64,000 bases of DNA from Vibrio comitans (GCA_024346835.1 AP024867.1:1426001-1490000); one strand, 5' to 3'. Shown: positions 26,215-36,126, counted from the stretch's first letter. Made by a program: numbers and translations. Notes: generated from the sequence alone by a model not told the origin.

Positions 26215-27339
26215 TTAACTATGATTAATTGGGATCAGTTCCACGTTCTTTTGTTTTCCAGTGACTAAAATCAAAGTCAGTAAAGGGTAAATTACAGCAA
26301 AAACAATTAGGAGTGTCGCCCCATCTGTTGCAGAGAGTCGACCATAAACAGCCCCAGTAACAAGGACGAACAGATCATTAAACACCCAAAGCAACATAAA
26401 CGTAATACTTAAGCTTGCAGGCGTGACTCCTTCCCTCTTAAATGCCAGCATCATATAGCTTGTGACACTAGAGAATAGCGAAAAACCACAAATCATACCC
26501 GCGTAAGCGTTACCCGAACTGATAAATATAACAGCACCTACTGCACCAACTAAAGATGCTGAAATGGCTACCACGCGATAGTTGCAGATGGTTGCTAATC
26601 CTGTCCCAACAAAACTACCTGCGATTGCCGCTAACAAAAATGGAGTAACCATTGCAGGTTCAAGAAAAGTAAAGCAAAGCGTAAAAAATGCTACGACAGC
26701 TGAAAATGCTGCTGCAAATATGAGGTTAAACAATGATTTCACCCCATTTAGTACACCACTTGAGGGGGCGTTATCTCGACGGATAGGCTTTGCTTTGGTG
26801 CGTAACCCAAGCATCGTTAATACAAGGAGTAAAGCGATGCCTACAAACAGATACATTGGCAAATGTAACTGAGTCATAATCAAACTCGCTGATACTATTA
26901 GTGCTGTAATTCCTATATTAGGCGCCGCGTTGTTGGCCCCACTGACAATACTGAGTTCCTTCTCTTGAAAGAGCATAGCTGTTAACGGGTTAATAGTGGC
27001 CAAGATAAAACCACCACCTAAGCCTATGAAGGCCTTGCTGAGCATATGCTCAGAGAAAGCTAACCCTCCTATACCAACACCCACTATTGCCACACCAGCA
27101 GTGAACATTAACGTTCCTACCTTAAACGCGCTGAAGCTATCGACTTTGTTTAAAATTACACACCCAATTATGGTACTGAAAAGCTTACAGGCGATAAGTA
27201 TAGTCAACCCATTAGACAGTGTCGTAACGGAGTCCACTCCTAATGAACCAGCCGTAATAAAAAAGTCGCCAAGCTTCATACTCGCCGAGAAAAGAGCGTA
27301 TCCCAGAAACAGCGTAGCTCCAGAAATTAGTTTTACCAT
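26215..27339 (-). CDS. MFS-like permease
   Basis: A 374-residue permease with 11-12 hydrophobic segments and no large soluble domain. The central loop carries TKAKPIRRDNAPSSG. Its ribosome site (aagg) lies before ATG 27339. It follows the D-cysteine desulfhydrase-family gene after a 130-bp spacer that contains a strong hairpin. From context it may import the D-amino acid or analogue used by the neighbours; this is inference. Confidence 0.72.
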   Translation of the reverse strand: MVKLISGATLFLGYALFSASMKLGDFFITAGSLGVDSVTTLSNGLTILIACKLFSTIIGCVILNKVDSFSAFKVGTLMFTAGVAIVGVGIGGLAFSEHMLSKAFIGLGGGFILATINPLTAMLFQEKELSIVSGANNAAPNIGITALIVSASLIMTQLHLPMYLFVGIALLLVLTMLGLRTKAKPIRRDNAPSSGVLNGVKSLFNLIFAAAFSAVVAFFTLCFTFLEPAMVTPFLLAAIAGSFVGTGLATICNYRVVAISASLVGAVGAVIFISSGNAYAGMICGFSLFSSVTSYMMLAFKREGVTPASLSITFMLLWVFNDLFVLVTGAVYGRLSATDGATLLIVFAVIYPLLTLILVTGKQKNVELIPINHS

Positions 27340-27380
27340 TTTAGAAACCTTAGAAAATCAGATAGTAGAGGACCCGTAGT

Positions 27381-27405
27381 GAGGGCTAAATCTTTATTAG
27401 CCCTC
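27381..27405. other. Stem-loop between dcyD-like and MFS genes
   Basis: gagggctaa (27381-27389) and ttagccctc (27397-27405) form a perfect 9-bp stem with a 7-nt loop. On the transcribed (minus) strand no U-run follows, so it looks more like a processing or attenuation structure than a full terminator. Confidence 0.6.
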
Positions 27406-27468
27406 CTACCTATGCGCGCAATAACGAACTACACCGCTATTCAACGAAACTGTTGGTAACTTAACCAA

Positions 27469-28545
27469 CTAGTCATCATTTGCATTAGACGTCTTTGAAT
27501 TACCCAGCTCCCCTACTATTTCAGATTCACTGAAAAGCGCTACAGAGCCACCTGTATGGATGAAAACCACATTTGAACCTTGAGGAATAACACCGGAGTT
27601 GACGTAATGAAGTAACCCGTCAAATCCTTTACCCGTATAGGTTGGATCTAATGTAATTCCTTCGCGTTTAGCGACATAATGAATGGCGTTAGTTCCACCT
27701 TCTGAAGGTAATTCGTAACCCTGACCAACAAAACTGCAATCAACTTTCAAATGAGAAGGCGTACAGTTCTTATCAATCCCTAACTTAGTTAAGCTACCAG
27801 AGGCTATCGTTGAAATATCCAAACAATAGCGCTCTAGATCCTCTCGAGGTGCAGCAGATATAGAAATAATCTCGATTGCGTTGTCTTCGCCCATTACAGT
27901 ACGTGCGGCCTGCAATCCAGATAACGATCCGCCAGTTCCTGTGGTTTGAACAATATAATCGACTCCGCCGTACCCATGCATTTGTTCTGATATTTCAAGG
28001 TAGGTATCAATAGCACCGATTGACCCCAACTCATTATTCCCACCTACAGGACAGTCAAATACTTTATGCCCTCTCCTTTGATACTCTTCTACGATCGCAC
28101 GACCTTGAACCATTACTTCTTTAGTAATTTCTTCAATATTCATATCGCCAACGGGAATCGTTCGAATATCTGCATCCATTACATGATTCAACAGAAAGTT
28201 TGACTTTAATTCTTTCGGTTTAACAAACTCTACCAATAGTACAACTGCTTTTAATCCGAGCTTATTGGCGGCAGCTATGGTTTGTAAGGCATGATTTGAC
28301 TGGGTTGCGCCATACGTAATCACGGTGTCACAGTTTTTATTTATCGCTTCACCCATTAGATATTCCAGTTTGCGAATTTTGTTCCCCCCAAATATACCTA
28401 GACCCGAAAAGTCTTCGCGTTTCATAAAGATGTTTACCCCTATATCTTTAGATATATTGTCAAGCTTGTGTAACGGAGTGGGGAAAAATCCTAGGTTTGC
28501 TTTCGGTAATTTACTCATACCAGTACGTAAAAGATGTTTTGACAT
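27469..28545 (-). CDS. D-cysteine desulfhydrase / ACC deaminase family enzyme
   Basis: A 358-residue PLP enzyme (fold type II). The active-site Lys is in FGGNKIRKLEYL (about residue 54); TYGATQSNHALQTIAAAN is the phosphate-adjacent segment, TGTGGSLSGL the PLP phosphate loop, and a C-terminal FIHTGG closes the site. Members deaminate D-cysteine, D-serine analogues or ACC. The ridA gene directly upstream supports a 2-aminoacrylate-forming reaction, which fits D-cysteine desulfhydrase better than ACC deaminase. A good ribosome site (aagga) precedes ATG. Confidence 0.85.
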   Translation of the reverse strand: MSKHLLRTGMSKLPKANLGFFPTPLHKLDNISKDIGVNIFMKREDFSGLGIFGGNKIRKLEYLMGEAINKNCDTVITYGATQSNHALQTIAAANKLGLKAVVLLVEFVKPKELKSNFLLNHVMDADIRTIPVGDMNIEEITKEVMVQGRAIVEEYQRRGHKVFDCPVGGNNELGSIGAIDTYLEISEQMHGYGGVDYIVQTTGTGGSLSGLQAARTVMGEDNAIEIISISAAPREDLERYCLDISTIASGSLTKLGIDKNCTPSHLKVDCSFVGQGYELPSEGGTNAIHYVAKREGITLDPTYTGKGFDGLLHYVNSGVIPQGSNVVFIHTGGSVALFSESEIVGELGNSKTSNANDD

Positions 28546-28582
28546 GACAGTTGTCCTTTGAATTCGGTAAGTTGAAACGCAA

Positions 28583-28975
28583 TCAGTTAGCTAGGTAAAA
28601 GCGAATTTCTACTAAAAATGTGGGAATCATGAACCCAACACCAACGGTTGCACTTGTCGGTTTTGGACGATCGTTAAAGTACTCTATCCATGCTTTGTTC
28701 AGTTGCTTGGCGTCTTCAGGAGCAATGTATGGTGTGCCTTCTTCTGTTTTTGCTCTAAGTAGCAGCCAGACATCGGCACCGATAATGTGATCTTTAGTTA
28801 AATTCATCTCTTTTAATTGCTTATCTAGCACGCCAAATGTATTCACTGCTTGCTCATAGACTGAACTAACATTGGCGTGGTTAGGGTCAAAACAGCCTGA
28901 CGTCATTGCCACCTGATTTGATACAGAACTTGCAGATAAAGAAAACATTGGATGCGAGTTAAAAAAATTGATCAT
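28583..28975 (-). CDS. RidA family enamine/imine deaminase
   Basis: A 130-residue RidA/YjgF-like protein. The pattern is MFSLSASSVSNQVAMTSGCFDPNHANVSSVYEQAVNTFGVLDKQLKEMNLTKDHIIGADVWLL..., ending KPTSATVGVGFMIPTFLVEIRFYLAN, where relatives have the catalytic Arg region RxxxxV. The expected role is to hydrolyse reactive 2-aminoacrylate. The usual Arg105 is replaced in SATVGVG, so it may belong to a RidA subgroup other than the archetype. Ribosome site ggaga. It is first in the ridA-dcyD-MFS-araC run. Confidence 0.8.
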   Translation of the reverse strand: MINFFNSHPMFSLSASSVSNQVAMTSGCFDPNHANVSSVYEQAVNTFGVLDKQLKEMNLTKDHIIGADVWLLLRAKTEEGTPYIAPEDAKQLNKAWIEYFNDRPKPTSATVGVGFMIPTFLVEIRFYLAN

Positions 28976-29299
28976 GATTTGATCTCCAATAGTTATTTAA
29001 TCCAAAAGACAGTCACCGGATCATGAATTGTCTGATTCATCCGAATGGCTGAAAGGGTCTAGTGGATGCTACGGAATAACCAAATAGTTTAATTAGCATT
29101 TAGCGCCATATTTAACTCTTAGGTACGTAAAGGTCATCTAAGCAATTTTTACGCTGTAAGAAATAGCCCAAGATGCTTCTGTTGCAGAGGGTTAATACTA
29201 TCTACTAATCCCTAACACTCAATTGGCGTGAAATGCTAATAGTGATTTGAGATAACTGCATAAACTATGGCCAACTCTCCTCGTCAAATTGGAATTAAT
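28976..29299. other. Divergent promoter region, ridA and D-aminoacylase-like genes
   Basis: A 324-bp gap between the divergent ridA-like and deacylase genes, AT-rich, without an open frame of interest. It must hold both promoters; the AraC-type regulator at 25157 is the natural candidate to act here. No clear repeat was found. Confidence 0.45.
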
Positions 29300-30943
29300 A
29301 TGCACAAATTCACTCTATCTATTTTTGCTACGGTACTTTCGCCTTTCGCTGTTAATGCAGACTCAACTCCTCTCGACAAGGTTGCGTACACCTTTAACAA
29401 AGAAGAGCAATGCCAATTCAATACAAACGTACAAAACCAACGATTTGATACTGTGTTATCCAATGGCCGAGTTATGGACCCAGAGTGTCAATTTGATGGC
29501 GTTCGAAACGTAGGCATACGAGATGGAAAGATTGTCGCTATCAGTAAACAGGAATTGCCTAGTGATAATACGGTCGATGTAAAAGGACTTGTTGTCGCAC
29601 CAGGCTTCATTGATACCCACACACACTCTAGTAATAAGTTCAATATTAAGATGGCTATGATGGATGGCGTTACCACCGCGATGGATTATGAAGTGGGTGC
29701 TATGAACATTAGAGAGTGGTATGACCGAGAGGAAGGCAAATGGCCTATCAATTACGGGACATGCGTATCTCATGAAATGGCTCGAATGATGGTTATGGAC
29801 AAAATGGCTATTACTGACCCTGTTGATGCTAATGAATTATTTACGTTGCGCGGTGCTTCTAGGTTCGAAGATGGTATTGACGATTGGTCAGTGACCGTTG
29901 CCAATGAAGAGCAACTGAGCGCCATCATTAAAATTCTTGATGAAAATCTTCAGCAAGGTGCACTATGCGTGGGAACCACAGTCGGCTATGCCAAAGATGG
30001 CGTTTCTACTAAGGAAATGTACGAAGCTCAAAAAATCGCAGCACAATACCAACGTCCAACCTCTGGTCATTCGCGATTTCATGGATATAGCAAGACACCC
30101 AACGAAGCGCCCCTTGGCTTCGACGAACTGTTTACAAACGCAATGGCTTTAGGTGCACCACTTCTCTATTCACACAACAATGATTATGGGTGGAAACAAA
30201 TTGAAACCAAGATGAAAGCAGCTCGTTCTCAAGGGCATATCGTATGGGGAGAATATTACCCCTACGAGGCATTATCGACTTCAATTGGAGCCGACTTATT
30301 GCAACCTAAATATTATGAAGATGTATTTGGCATGAGTTATAGCGAAACCATGTATGACCCAGTTCAAGACAAGTATTTAGATCGAGAAGACTACGAAAAA
30401 GTTGTTAAAAAAGAGCCAGGAAGATCCGTAGTCGTATTTAATCCCTCTCGTAAAGCTTGGCTCCCTGAATGGCTAGAAGAAGAAAATATGTCGGTTGCAA
30501 GTGACGCAATGTGGAGTACTGATCCGACACACCACTGGGGCACCGATCCTTCTAAATTTAAAGGACATCCTCGTACAGCAGGATCGCACAGTCGGGTATT
30601 ACGTTTAGTACGAGAGCACGACATCTCTTTAATGAACGCAGTTAACCAGTTGAGTTTCGTATCAGCAAAATTTTTAGGACAAACTGGACTTGAATTTATG
30701 AATGAACGAGGACGTATACAAGTTGGGAAAGTTGCAGACATTACCATATTTGACCCATCATTGGTGAAAGATATGGCAGGCTACGCGACAGGAACAAACG
30801 GTCTGCCTCCTCGTGGAATACCTCATGTAATGGTCGGTGGTACTTTTGTGAAATTTAATAACCAGTCTACTGACAAGTTTGCTGGGCTGGCTGTACGTTA
30901 TCCAGAGCGAAAAGATAGTCTTCGCGAAAACATTCAACTTTAA
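29300..30943 (+). CDS. Exported N-acyl-D-amino-acid deacylase-like amidohydrolase
   Basis: A 547-residue amidohydrolase with a signal peptide (MHKFTLSIFATVLSPFAVNA). TCOG-like features of D-aminoacylases: VVAPGFIDTHTHSSN (metal His pair), MDGVTTAMDYEVG, a central LYSHNNDYGWKQ, and the C-terminal GHPRTAGSHSRVLRLVREH segment, followed by VGKVADITIFDP. The usual GNCG motif, whose Cys binds metal in classical D-aminoacylases, is MDYEVG here. It would release D-amino acids from N-acyl forms outside the cytoplasm, feeding the opposite dcyD/ridA genes. ATG 29300 is preferred because the signal peptide starts there. Confidence 0.82.
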   Translation: MHKFTLSIFATVLSPFAVNADSTPLDKVAYTFNKEEQCQFNTNVQNQRFDTVLSNGRVMDPECQFDGVRNVGIRDGKIVAISKQELPSDNTVDVKGLVVAPGFIDTHTHSSNKFNIKMAMMDGVTTAMDYEVGAMNIREWYDREEGKWPINYGTCVSHEMARMMVMDKMAITDPVDANELFTLRGASRFEDGIDDWSVTVANEEQLSAIIKILDENLQQGALCVGTTVGYAKDGVSTKEMYEAQKIAAQYQRPTSGHSRFHGYSKTPNEAPLGFDELFTNAMALGAPLLYSHNNDYGWKQIETKMKAARSQGHIVWGEYYPYEALSTSIGADLLQPKYYEDVFGMSYSETMYDPVQDKYLDREDYEKVVKKEPGRSVVVFNPSRKAWLPEWLEEENMSVASDAMWSTDPTHHWGTDPSKFKGHPRTAGSHSRVLRLVREHDISLMNAVNQLSFVSAKFLGQTGLEFMNERGRIQVGKVADITIFDPSLVKDMAGYATGTNGLPPRGIPHVMVGGTFVKFNNQSTDKFAGLAVRYPERKDSLRENIQL

Positions 30944-31003
30944 TTTCCGATTACTAATGCAGGCTATACCTTTGTAGCCTGTTTACAAACTGGGGTAATA
31001 TCG

Positions 31004-31627
31004 ATGCATCGCCATTTAGTTCTTCCTATTCTTGCCATACTTTTATCTAATCCAGCTTTTGCAACACGTGAAGTAGACTGGTCAATGTTAGCACCAAAAA
31101 TAACGATGCCCGACTCAATTGTTCAGTTGAGCATTCTGCACAAGAGCTTGTTTCAACAACTCATTACTATTTCTCAAATAAACTCACCGACAGAAGAACA
31201 GCGACAACAAGCTTCTCGAGCCCAAAAGACCTTAGAAGACTCTGGCATCAATGTTGAAGAAATCATTAAGATCCGCCAAGAGAAACTAAAAAAGGCTAGC
31301 ACTATGATCGATTCCACTTTACTTGGTGAAAAAGTGAAGATAGCTGGATACCTCATACCATTAGACCTAAATGGTGGGCGTTCTACAGAGTTTTTATTGG
31401 TTCCGACTGCAGGTGCGTGTATTCACACTCCTCCTCCTCCGATGAACCAAATTGTTTTGGTGCAGTTCGACCAAGGGTTCAAGATCACTGATCTTTACAC
31501 CCCTGTCTGGGTGCACGGGCAACTATCAACACAGAGATCAAAACAAAATGTAGTGTTGTCCGACGGGTCAGCTAACGTTGAGGCCGCTTATCACATTGAT
31601 GCAACTCAAGTCGCATTCTATCAGTAG
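31004..31627 (+). CDS. DUF3299 family exported protein, copy 1
   Basis: A 207-residue exported protein (signal peptide MHRHLVLPILAILLSNPAFA). The DUF3299 core is clear: VKIAGYLIPLDLNGGRSTEFLLVPTAGACIHTPPPPMNQIVLV, with the invariant Cys-x-His-x-Pro-Pro-Pro-Pro region that looks like a metal or heme site. An N-terminal helix-rich part (residues 30-110) precedes it. It follows the D-aminoacylase gene by 60 bp. Function is unknown in all members. A second copy lies at 33318. Confidence 0.82.
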   Translation: MHRHLVLPILAILLSNPAFATREVDWSMLAPKITMPDSIVQLSILHKSLFQQLITISQINSPTEEQRQQASRAQKTLEDSGINVEEIIKIRQEKLKKASTMIDSTLLGEKVKIAGYLIPLDLNGGRSTEFLLVPTAGACIHTPPPPMNQIVLVQFDQGFKITDLYTPVWVHGQLSTQRSKQNVVLSDGSANVEAAYHIDATQVAFYQ

Positions 31628-31640
31628 TCTATTTTATTAG

Positions 31641-32534
31641 TTAAAGTTCAATTCGTTCAATAAGGAAATCGATGAAAGCCTTGGTCTTCAAACTCTGTTT
31701 TTTGCTCGTGTAGAATACTGCATAAATGGGAATGTTTTCATCCTTCCACTTTTTCTCTAAAACAGGTACCAAACGTTTATTTTTGATATCTGCAGCAACA
31801 GTAAAACGGGACAAGCAAGCCACTCCCAAGTGGTTGATTGCCATCTGTTTTAGTGATTCACCGCTATTACTCAAGTTGGAGGCAACCTCTGAAATAATAT
31901 TGCCATCTAGCGCGCCTTCTAATGGCCACTTGTTTAGCCGGGTAAACGGGTAGAACCCAAGTAATTGATGATCTCGAAGCTCCTTCACCGTTTTTGGAAT
32001 ACCATACTTCTCGATATAAGTGGGTGAAGCATAGAGCCCTCGATTCGTTACCCCTACTTTCCGCGCTCTCATTGTCGAGTCTTCTAGCTCTCCAATTCGA
32101 ATCGCTATATCTATTTTGGTGTCTAGGAGTTCAGCTCTCTCTTCGCTACTAACAAGTGTGACTTTTAACTCTGGATACCGATCACCTAATTCCATTAGCA
32201 AAGGAATAATGGCATGCAACGCAAAAGGTGTGGCGGCATCAACAATTAATTCCCCGGACACTTCTCCGCTTTGACGCTGAAATTGCTCAAGAATAGCGGT
32301 GTGCTCACTTTGAATTGCTCTAGCCCGTAATAAAAGCCACTCTCCTTCAGCAGTCAAACTTACCTTTCGAGTCGTGCGTTTAAATAATGAAGCGTTAACT
32401 GTCGACTCTAGCTTTCGAATAGTTCGACTTACAACAGGTTGAGAGACTTCTTTAATGCTCGCGGCTTCACTAAAGCTTTTAGCTTCGGCAACAGCAATAA
32501 AAATACTTAGATCATAAAGCGACGGGATGTTCAT
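31641..32534 (-). CDS. LysR-family transcriptional regulator
   Basis: A 297-residue LysR regulator: helix-turn-helix LSIFIAVAEAKSFSEAASIKEVSQPVVSRTIRKLESTVNASLFKRTTRKVSLTAEG, then the periplasmic-binding-like effector domain. It is the CrgA/AaeR-like subgroup. ATG 32534 has gagg upstream, and the frame's earlier start at 32645 is not needed. It is divergent from the AhpD-like gene (179 bp), which is its likely target. It converges with the DUF3299 gene, 13 bp apart. Confidence 0.88.
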   Translation of the reverse strand: MNIPSLYDLSIFIAVAEAKSFSEAASIKEVSQPVVSRTIRKLESTVNASLFKRTTRKVSLTAEGEWLLLRARAIQSEHTAILEQFQRQSGEVSGELIVDAATPFALHAIIPLLMELGDRYPELKVTLVSSEERAELLDTKIDIAIRIGELEDSTMRARKVGVTNRGLYASPTYIEKYGIPKTVKELRDHQLLGFYPFTRLNKWPLEGALDGNIISEVASNLSNSGESLKQMAINHLGVACLSRFTVAADIKNKRLVPVLEKKWKDENIPIYAVFYTSKKQSLKTKAFIDFLIERIEL

Positions 32535-32712
32535 ATATAACCTCATGGCTATAAATAATATAGCCAACGTATCATTTAAGTCATGTATTGGTCGAGTTAT
32601 ATTTACTGCATCAAGTAGGAGGTGATGGAAATCAAACGCCCTCACTCACGCTCATTCGGGGCGAACCTTATTCTGGTTTCAATCCTTCAATTTTCATCAA
32701 GAGGAAACAATT

Positions 32713-33033
32713 ATGCGACTATCTAACATTCAACAAAAACTCGGAACTATCTACAGTGACTTGCTTAAAGCGTGTGATGATCCAGTTTCTGCGACTTATG
32801 TAGCTTTAGAAATCTCAAAACAAAACGGCTGTAGCTATTGTATTGATATGCACAGCGAAGAATTAGCAAAGTTTTCAGAGAAAGAAATAACTGAATTAAA
32901 TAAAGACCAATTAAATGCGGTTATTGAAGGGGTTGTTAGATGCAAAACTATCGATGCTGATAATTATGATGTTGCGCTAATTGAGTATGCAATTTTGATC
33001 AATACATTCAATCGCGTTGGTAAATTAGCTTAA
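32713..33033 (+). CDS. Carboxymuconolactone decarboxylase/AhpD-like protein
   Basis: A 106-residue alpha-helical protein of the CMD/AhpD family. The redox motif C-S-Y-C-I-D-M-H-S (residues about 37-45) has the peroxidase-associated CxxC plus His. It would reduce peroxides or quinones with a thiol partner. Strong ribosome site (agagga). It is divergent from a LysR gene, the usual inducible layout. Confidence 0.82.
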   Translation: MRLSNIQQKLGTIYSDLLKACDDPVSATYVALEISKQNGCSYCIDMHSEELAKFSEKEITELNKDQLNAVIEGVVRCKTIDADNYDVALIEYAILINTFNRVGKLA

Positions 33034-33088
33034 TGCAATTACTTACCCTTTGTATTTGATGTACAAGCTTTTGAAACTCACTGTGAAC

Positions 33089-33126
33089 AAAGACGTGTTA
33101 CAAGAACTCGCACCAGCACGTCTTTT
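33089..33126 (+). terminator. Probable terminator of the AhpD-like gene
   Basis: aaagacgtg (33089-33097) pairs perfectly with cacgtcttt (33117-33125), loop 19 nt, followed by T residues. Confidence 0.65.
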
Positions 33127-33317
33127 GACTTTTCCCCAAGTATAGAGCCAACAACCGGATGATAAAAAGCAGGGAAAGACTCAATTCAAGCTATGTAGTG
33201 ATTAATCGAACAAACTCATTTTTGGATAGAAATGAGTTAGAGTCGGTGCCTATTCAATTGAGTCGAATCTATTTTTCAACTCAGCTAATAGCAACAATAT
33301 TTATCATTAATTATGAA

Positions 33318-33986
33318 TTAATTAATTTTATACAACTCCACACTTTGCGCAGACATTTGATAAACAGACTCAACATTACTGGCACCATCGCTATAGTTGA
33401 CATCAGCTGTTACATTTTGATTAAGTAATTCCCCTTCTACCCAAAATGGCGTGTCTAATCCATTCAATTCTATGCCATCAGGAAACGAGACTAACACTAT
33501 TTGATTTGGGGGTGGCGGTGGTGTGTGGATACAGGCACCAGGTGACGGTACTAAGAAAAATTTAGTAACTTTAGTCCCTTCCATTTCAACAGGAGTAATA
33601 AAGCCCGGTATACGAAGTGTTTTACCCAACACCTTATCATTGGGTAGCGTAGCTTGTTTTGTTCTCTGTTCTGTGATTATTTGTTGCTTTGCAAAAAGTT
33701 CATCTACATCAATACCAGCTTCAATAAAGTCTGCTTCAATCTTCTTAACTTCAGCTACTGTTTTCTCTGATAATTGAAAGTTGTCTTTTTCTAATTCTTC
33801 TCGGTAACGAGAAATTGTTCCTAAAAGGTAGAGTTGATTAGGATCTAGTTTTGCAAAGGGGTCTTCGACAGTTTCTAATTGAGGACGTAAGTCATACCAA
33901 GTAATTGCCTTCATTTCTTGAGCAGTAACAACACTGCTCACTAAAATAAACATACTTATTAATAGGCACTTTTTAATCAATATCAT
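33318..33986 (-). CDS. DUF3299 family exported protein, copy 2
   Basis: A 222-residue paralogue of the protein at 31004: signal peptide (ILIKKCLLISMFILVSSVVTAQ), then a helical part, then LRIPGFITPVEMEGTKVTKFFLVPSPGACIHTPPPPPNQIVLV. The same Cys-His-Pro4 core is kept and the two differ mainly in the helical part. ATG 33986 is chosen; the frame also opens at a TTG six bases earlier. It lies alone on the minus strand. Function is unknown. Confidence 0.82.
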   Translation of the reverse strand: MILIKKCLLISMFILVSSVVTAQEMKAITWYDLRPQLETVEDPFAKLDPNQLYLLGTISRYREELEKDNFQLSEKTVAEVKKIEADFIEAGIDVDELFAKQQIITEQRTKQATLPNDKVLGKTLRIPGFITPVEMEGTKVTKFFLVPSPGACIHTPPPPPNQIVLVSFPDGIELNGLDTPFWVEGELLNQNVTADVNYSDGASNVESVYQMSAQSVELYKIN

Positions 33987-34613
33987 TCGCAACCACCATC
34001 AAAATAGAAAATCCTTTTAAGTCTGACATCTGTATGAAATGCTTATGAAAAAGGCTCCATGGCAATCCAGTAGCCTTTTCATACTATAGTAGACCTAAGT
34101 CTTTTTTAGCAGGCATGATTGAGGACAGGCAGCGCAACCACCAAGTCCCGTACATAGAAGCTAGTCACCATAGTTACTTGCAACTCGTTCTGCAGATTCA
34201 AGCCATCACTTACATTGCAATAACTCTATTTAGACCCACGTTTAATTTAATCGCCATTTATAATAAATACATGCAGTTATGGCGTAAATAGATAATTTTA
34301 CTAAATCCTCCAATGCTAGACTTGGAGTCTCAACCTAGAAGGCTTTTAAGTGGTAGAACCAATTTAAAAACATATAAAGTTCAACAAATCTCCGTCACGA
34401 TGAATTGCATTTTAGCGTTAAAAATAGAAAAGAGTTAACGACAACTAGTTACCAGAGTTGAAGTTAAGTAATGACAGAAGTAACAATAGTGTTGACTGTT
34501 AATTTGAATGGCTTCAGGAAAAACCACGAATTAAACCATTAAGTTGTCGATAATTTTGATTACTCATTCGTAAATAGATTGTCCATCATTAAATTAAACA
34601 CAGGTGTGATTTC
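33987..34613. other. Intergenic region, no gene seen
   Basis: A 627-bp AT-rich gap between the divergent DUF3299 and amidohydrolase genes. Both promoters lie here. I found no open frame with a ribosome site and no strong repeat. Confidence 0.5.
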
Positions 34614-35981
34614 ATGAAATTAAACAAAATATTAGTCTCCATGGGTTTATCTGTACTATCAGTTGGCGCTTTTGCTGAACTAGATAAAACAGAATTACCC
34701 ACTCAAACTTTGATCGTTAATGTCCATGTTTGGGACGGTACAAGCGATGGAGTCACTAAGAAAATCAATGTATTGGTGGAAGATAACTTAATCAAAAAAA
34801 TTGAAGCCGACAAGAGTGACGCTCATGCCGACGCAACTATTATTGATGGTGAAGGCAAAGTTCTAATGCCGGGCCTTATCGATGCTCATACTCACCTTGC
34901 TGCTCCTGAACAATTAGATAGATTGAAGGATGATGTTGACTGGATGTACTGGGGTATTTCTACAGCTCAAGTAACTGAAGACTGGTTAATGAGAGGATAT
35001 ACAACGGTACGTGACGCAGGCGGACCTGCTTCCAGCATCCACAAAGCTGTAGAAGATGGCCGTGTAATCGGTCCTAGAATTTACTCATCTGGCCAAGTTA
35101 TTTCACAAACATCTGGTCACGGTGATCATCGTAGTTTTAATACTCCCCATCCAAATTTTCAGGGTAATACCCCAGCTAAAATACAAACTACTGAAGGTTT
35201 TGAACTGATATGTGATGGCAAAGATGAAGTACTACGCTGTGTTAGAGAAGTATTACGTGGGGGCGCTACTCAAGTTAAGGTGATGGCCGGTGGTGGTACG
35301 TCATCAAGTTATGGTCCTCTATATTCTAAACAGTATCTACCAGAAGAGCTTGAAGCAGCTGTGCGCGCAGCAGATGACTACGAAGCTTATGTAATGGTGC
35401 ATGCATATCATGATGAATCAATAATTCGTAGTTTGGATGCAGGTGTTCGTTCAATTGAACACGGTACGTTGATGACAGAAAAAGGCATGGACGCTATCAT
35501 GGAAAAAGATGCGTGGATTTCTCCATATTTCACTATGTTATCTCTACCATGGGAAGTGATTGTCGCTTATGTTGGTCCAGAAAATGCTCAAAAATCAAAA
35601 CAAGTTATTGATGGTGCGAAAAACCAAATTAGAATTTTAAAAGAGTCTGGATACGATAAAATTGCGTTCGGTGCTGACGTTATAGGCCCCCTAGAAGTTC
35701 AACAAAAAGCAAATAACGAGTTTGCCGTACGAGCTGAATATTGGGAACCTGTTGAAGTATTAAAGCAAGCAACTTACAACAATGGCCGCATGCTAAAAGA
35801 AGAAACTGGCCTTCGTAATCCATACCAAGACGGTGACTTGGGAGTAATCAAAGAAGGTGCTTATGCTGACATGATTATTGTTGACGGCAACCCACTAAAA
35901 GATATTTCACTGTTGACTAAGCCTAAAGAAAGCTTAGATCTCATTATGAAAGACGGTGTTATTTACAAGAACACGTTATAA
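34614..35981 (+). CDS. Exported amidohydrolase, Xaa-Pro dipeptidase/imidazolonepropionase-like
   Basis: A 455-residue amidohydrolase with a signal peptide (MKLNKILVSMGLSVLSVGAFA). The metal site is complete: MPGLIDAHTHL (HxH), QVKVMAGGGTSS (carboxylated Lys), VMVHAYHDESI and SIEHGT (two His), FGADV (Asp). It is the cd01299-type group, whose members act on Xaa-Pro dipeptides or cyclic imidates. Monocistronic with a terminator at 36026. The exported location suits scavenging of peptides or D-amino-acid derivatives with its neighbours. Confidence 0.85.
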   Translation: MKLNKILVSMGLSVLSVGAFAELDKTELPTQTLIVNVHVWDGTSDGVTKKINVLVEDNLIKKIEADKSDAHADATIIDGEGKVLMPGLIDAHTHLAAPEQLDRLKDDVDWMYWGISTAQVTEDWLMRGYTTVRDAGGPASSIHKAVEDGRVIGPRIYSSGQVISQTSGHGDHRSFNTPHPNFQGNTPAKIQTTEGFELICDGKDEVLRCVREVLRGGATQVKVMAGGGTSSSYGPLYSKQYLPEELEAAVRAADDYEAYVMVHAYHDESIIRSLDAGVRSIEHGTLMTEKGMDAIMEKDAWISPYFTMLSLPWEVIVAYVGPENAQKSKQVIDGAKNQIRILKESGYDKIAFGADVIGPLEVQQKANNEFAVRAEYWEPVEVLKQATYNNGRMLKEETGLRNPYQDGDLGVIKEGAYADMIIVDGNPLKDISLLTKPKESLDLIMKDGVIYKNTL

Positions 35982-36025
35982 TCTGAGTCCCTCACTCTAT
36001 TTAAGTGAGCGTTCTCGTCCTAAGA

Positions 36026-36055
36026 AAACCTTCAGCTTGTGCTGAAGGTTTTTTT
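36026..36055 (+). terminator. Terminator after the amidohydrolase
   Basis: aaaccttcagc (36026-36036) pairs perfectly with gctgaaggttt (36041-36051) and a T-run follows. Confidence 0.9.
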
Positions 36056-36126
36056 CGACACATCGTCGCCACTAATACAACAATCTTCGTTAAAAAATAT
36101 TCTGAGCGACCTCTAACGGCCCATAA

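Noticed and set aside
27452..27469. gttggt/accaac inverted repeat at the end of the dcyD-like gene as a terminator
   Set aside because: Overlaps the stop codon, short stem and no U-run; the stronger stem at 27381 is the better candidate for a regulatory structure.
33159..33428. An 89-residue plus-strand frame overlapping the DUF3299 copy 2
   Set aside because: It overlaps the end of a clear gene on the other strand and has no ribosome site or protein-like features.
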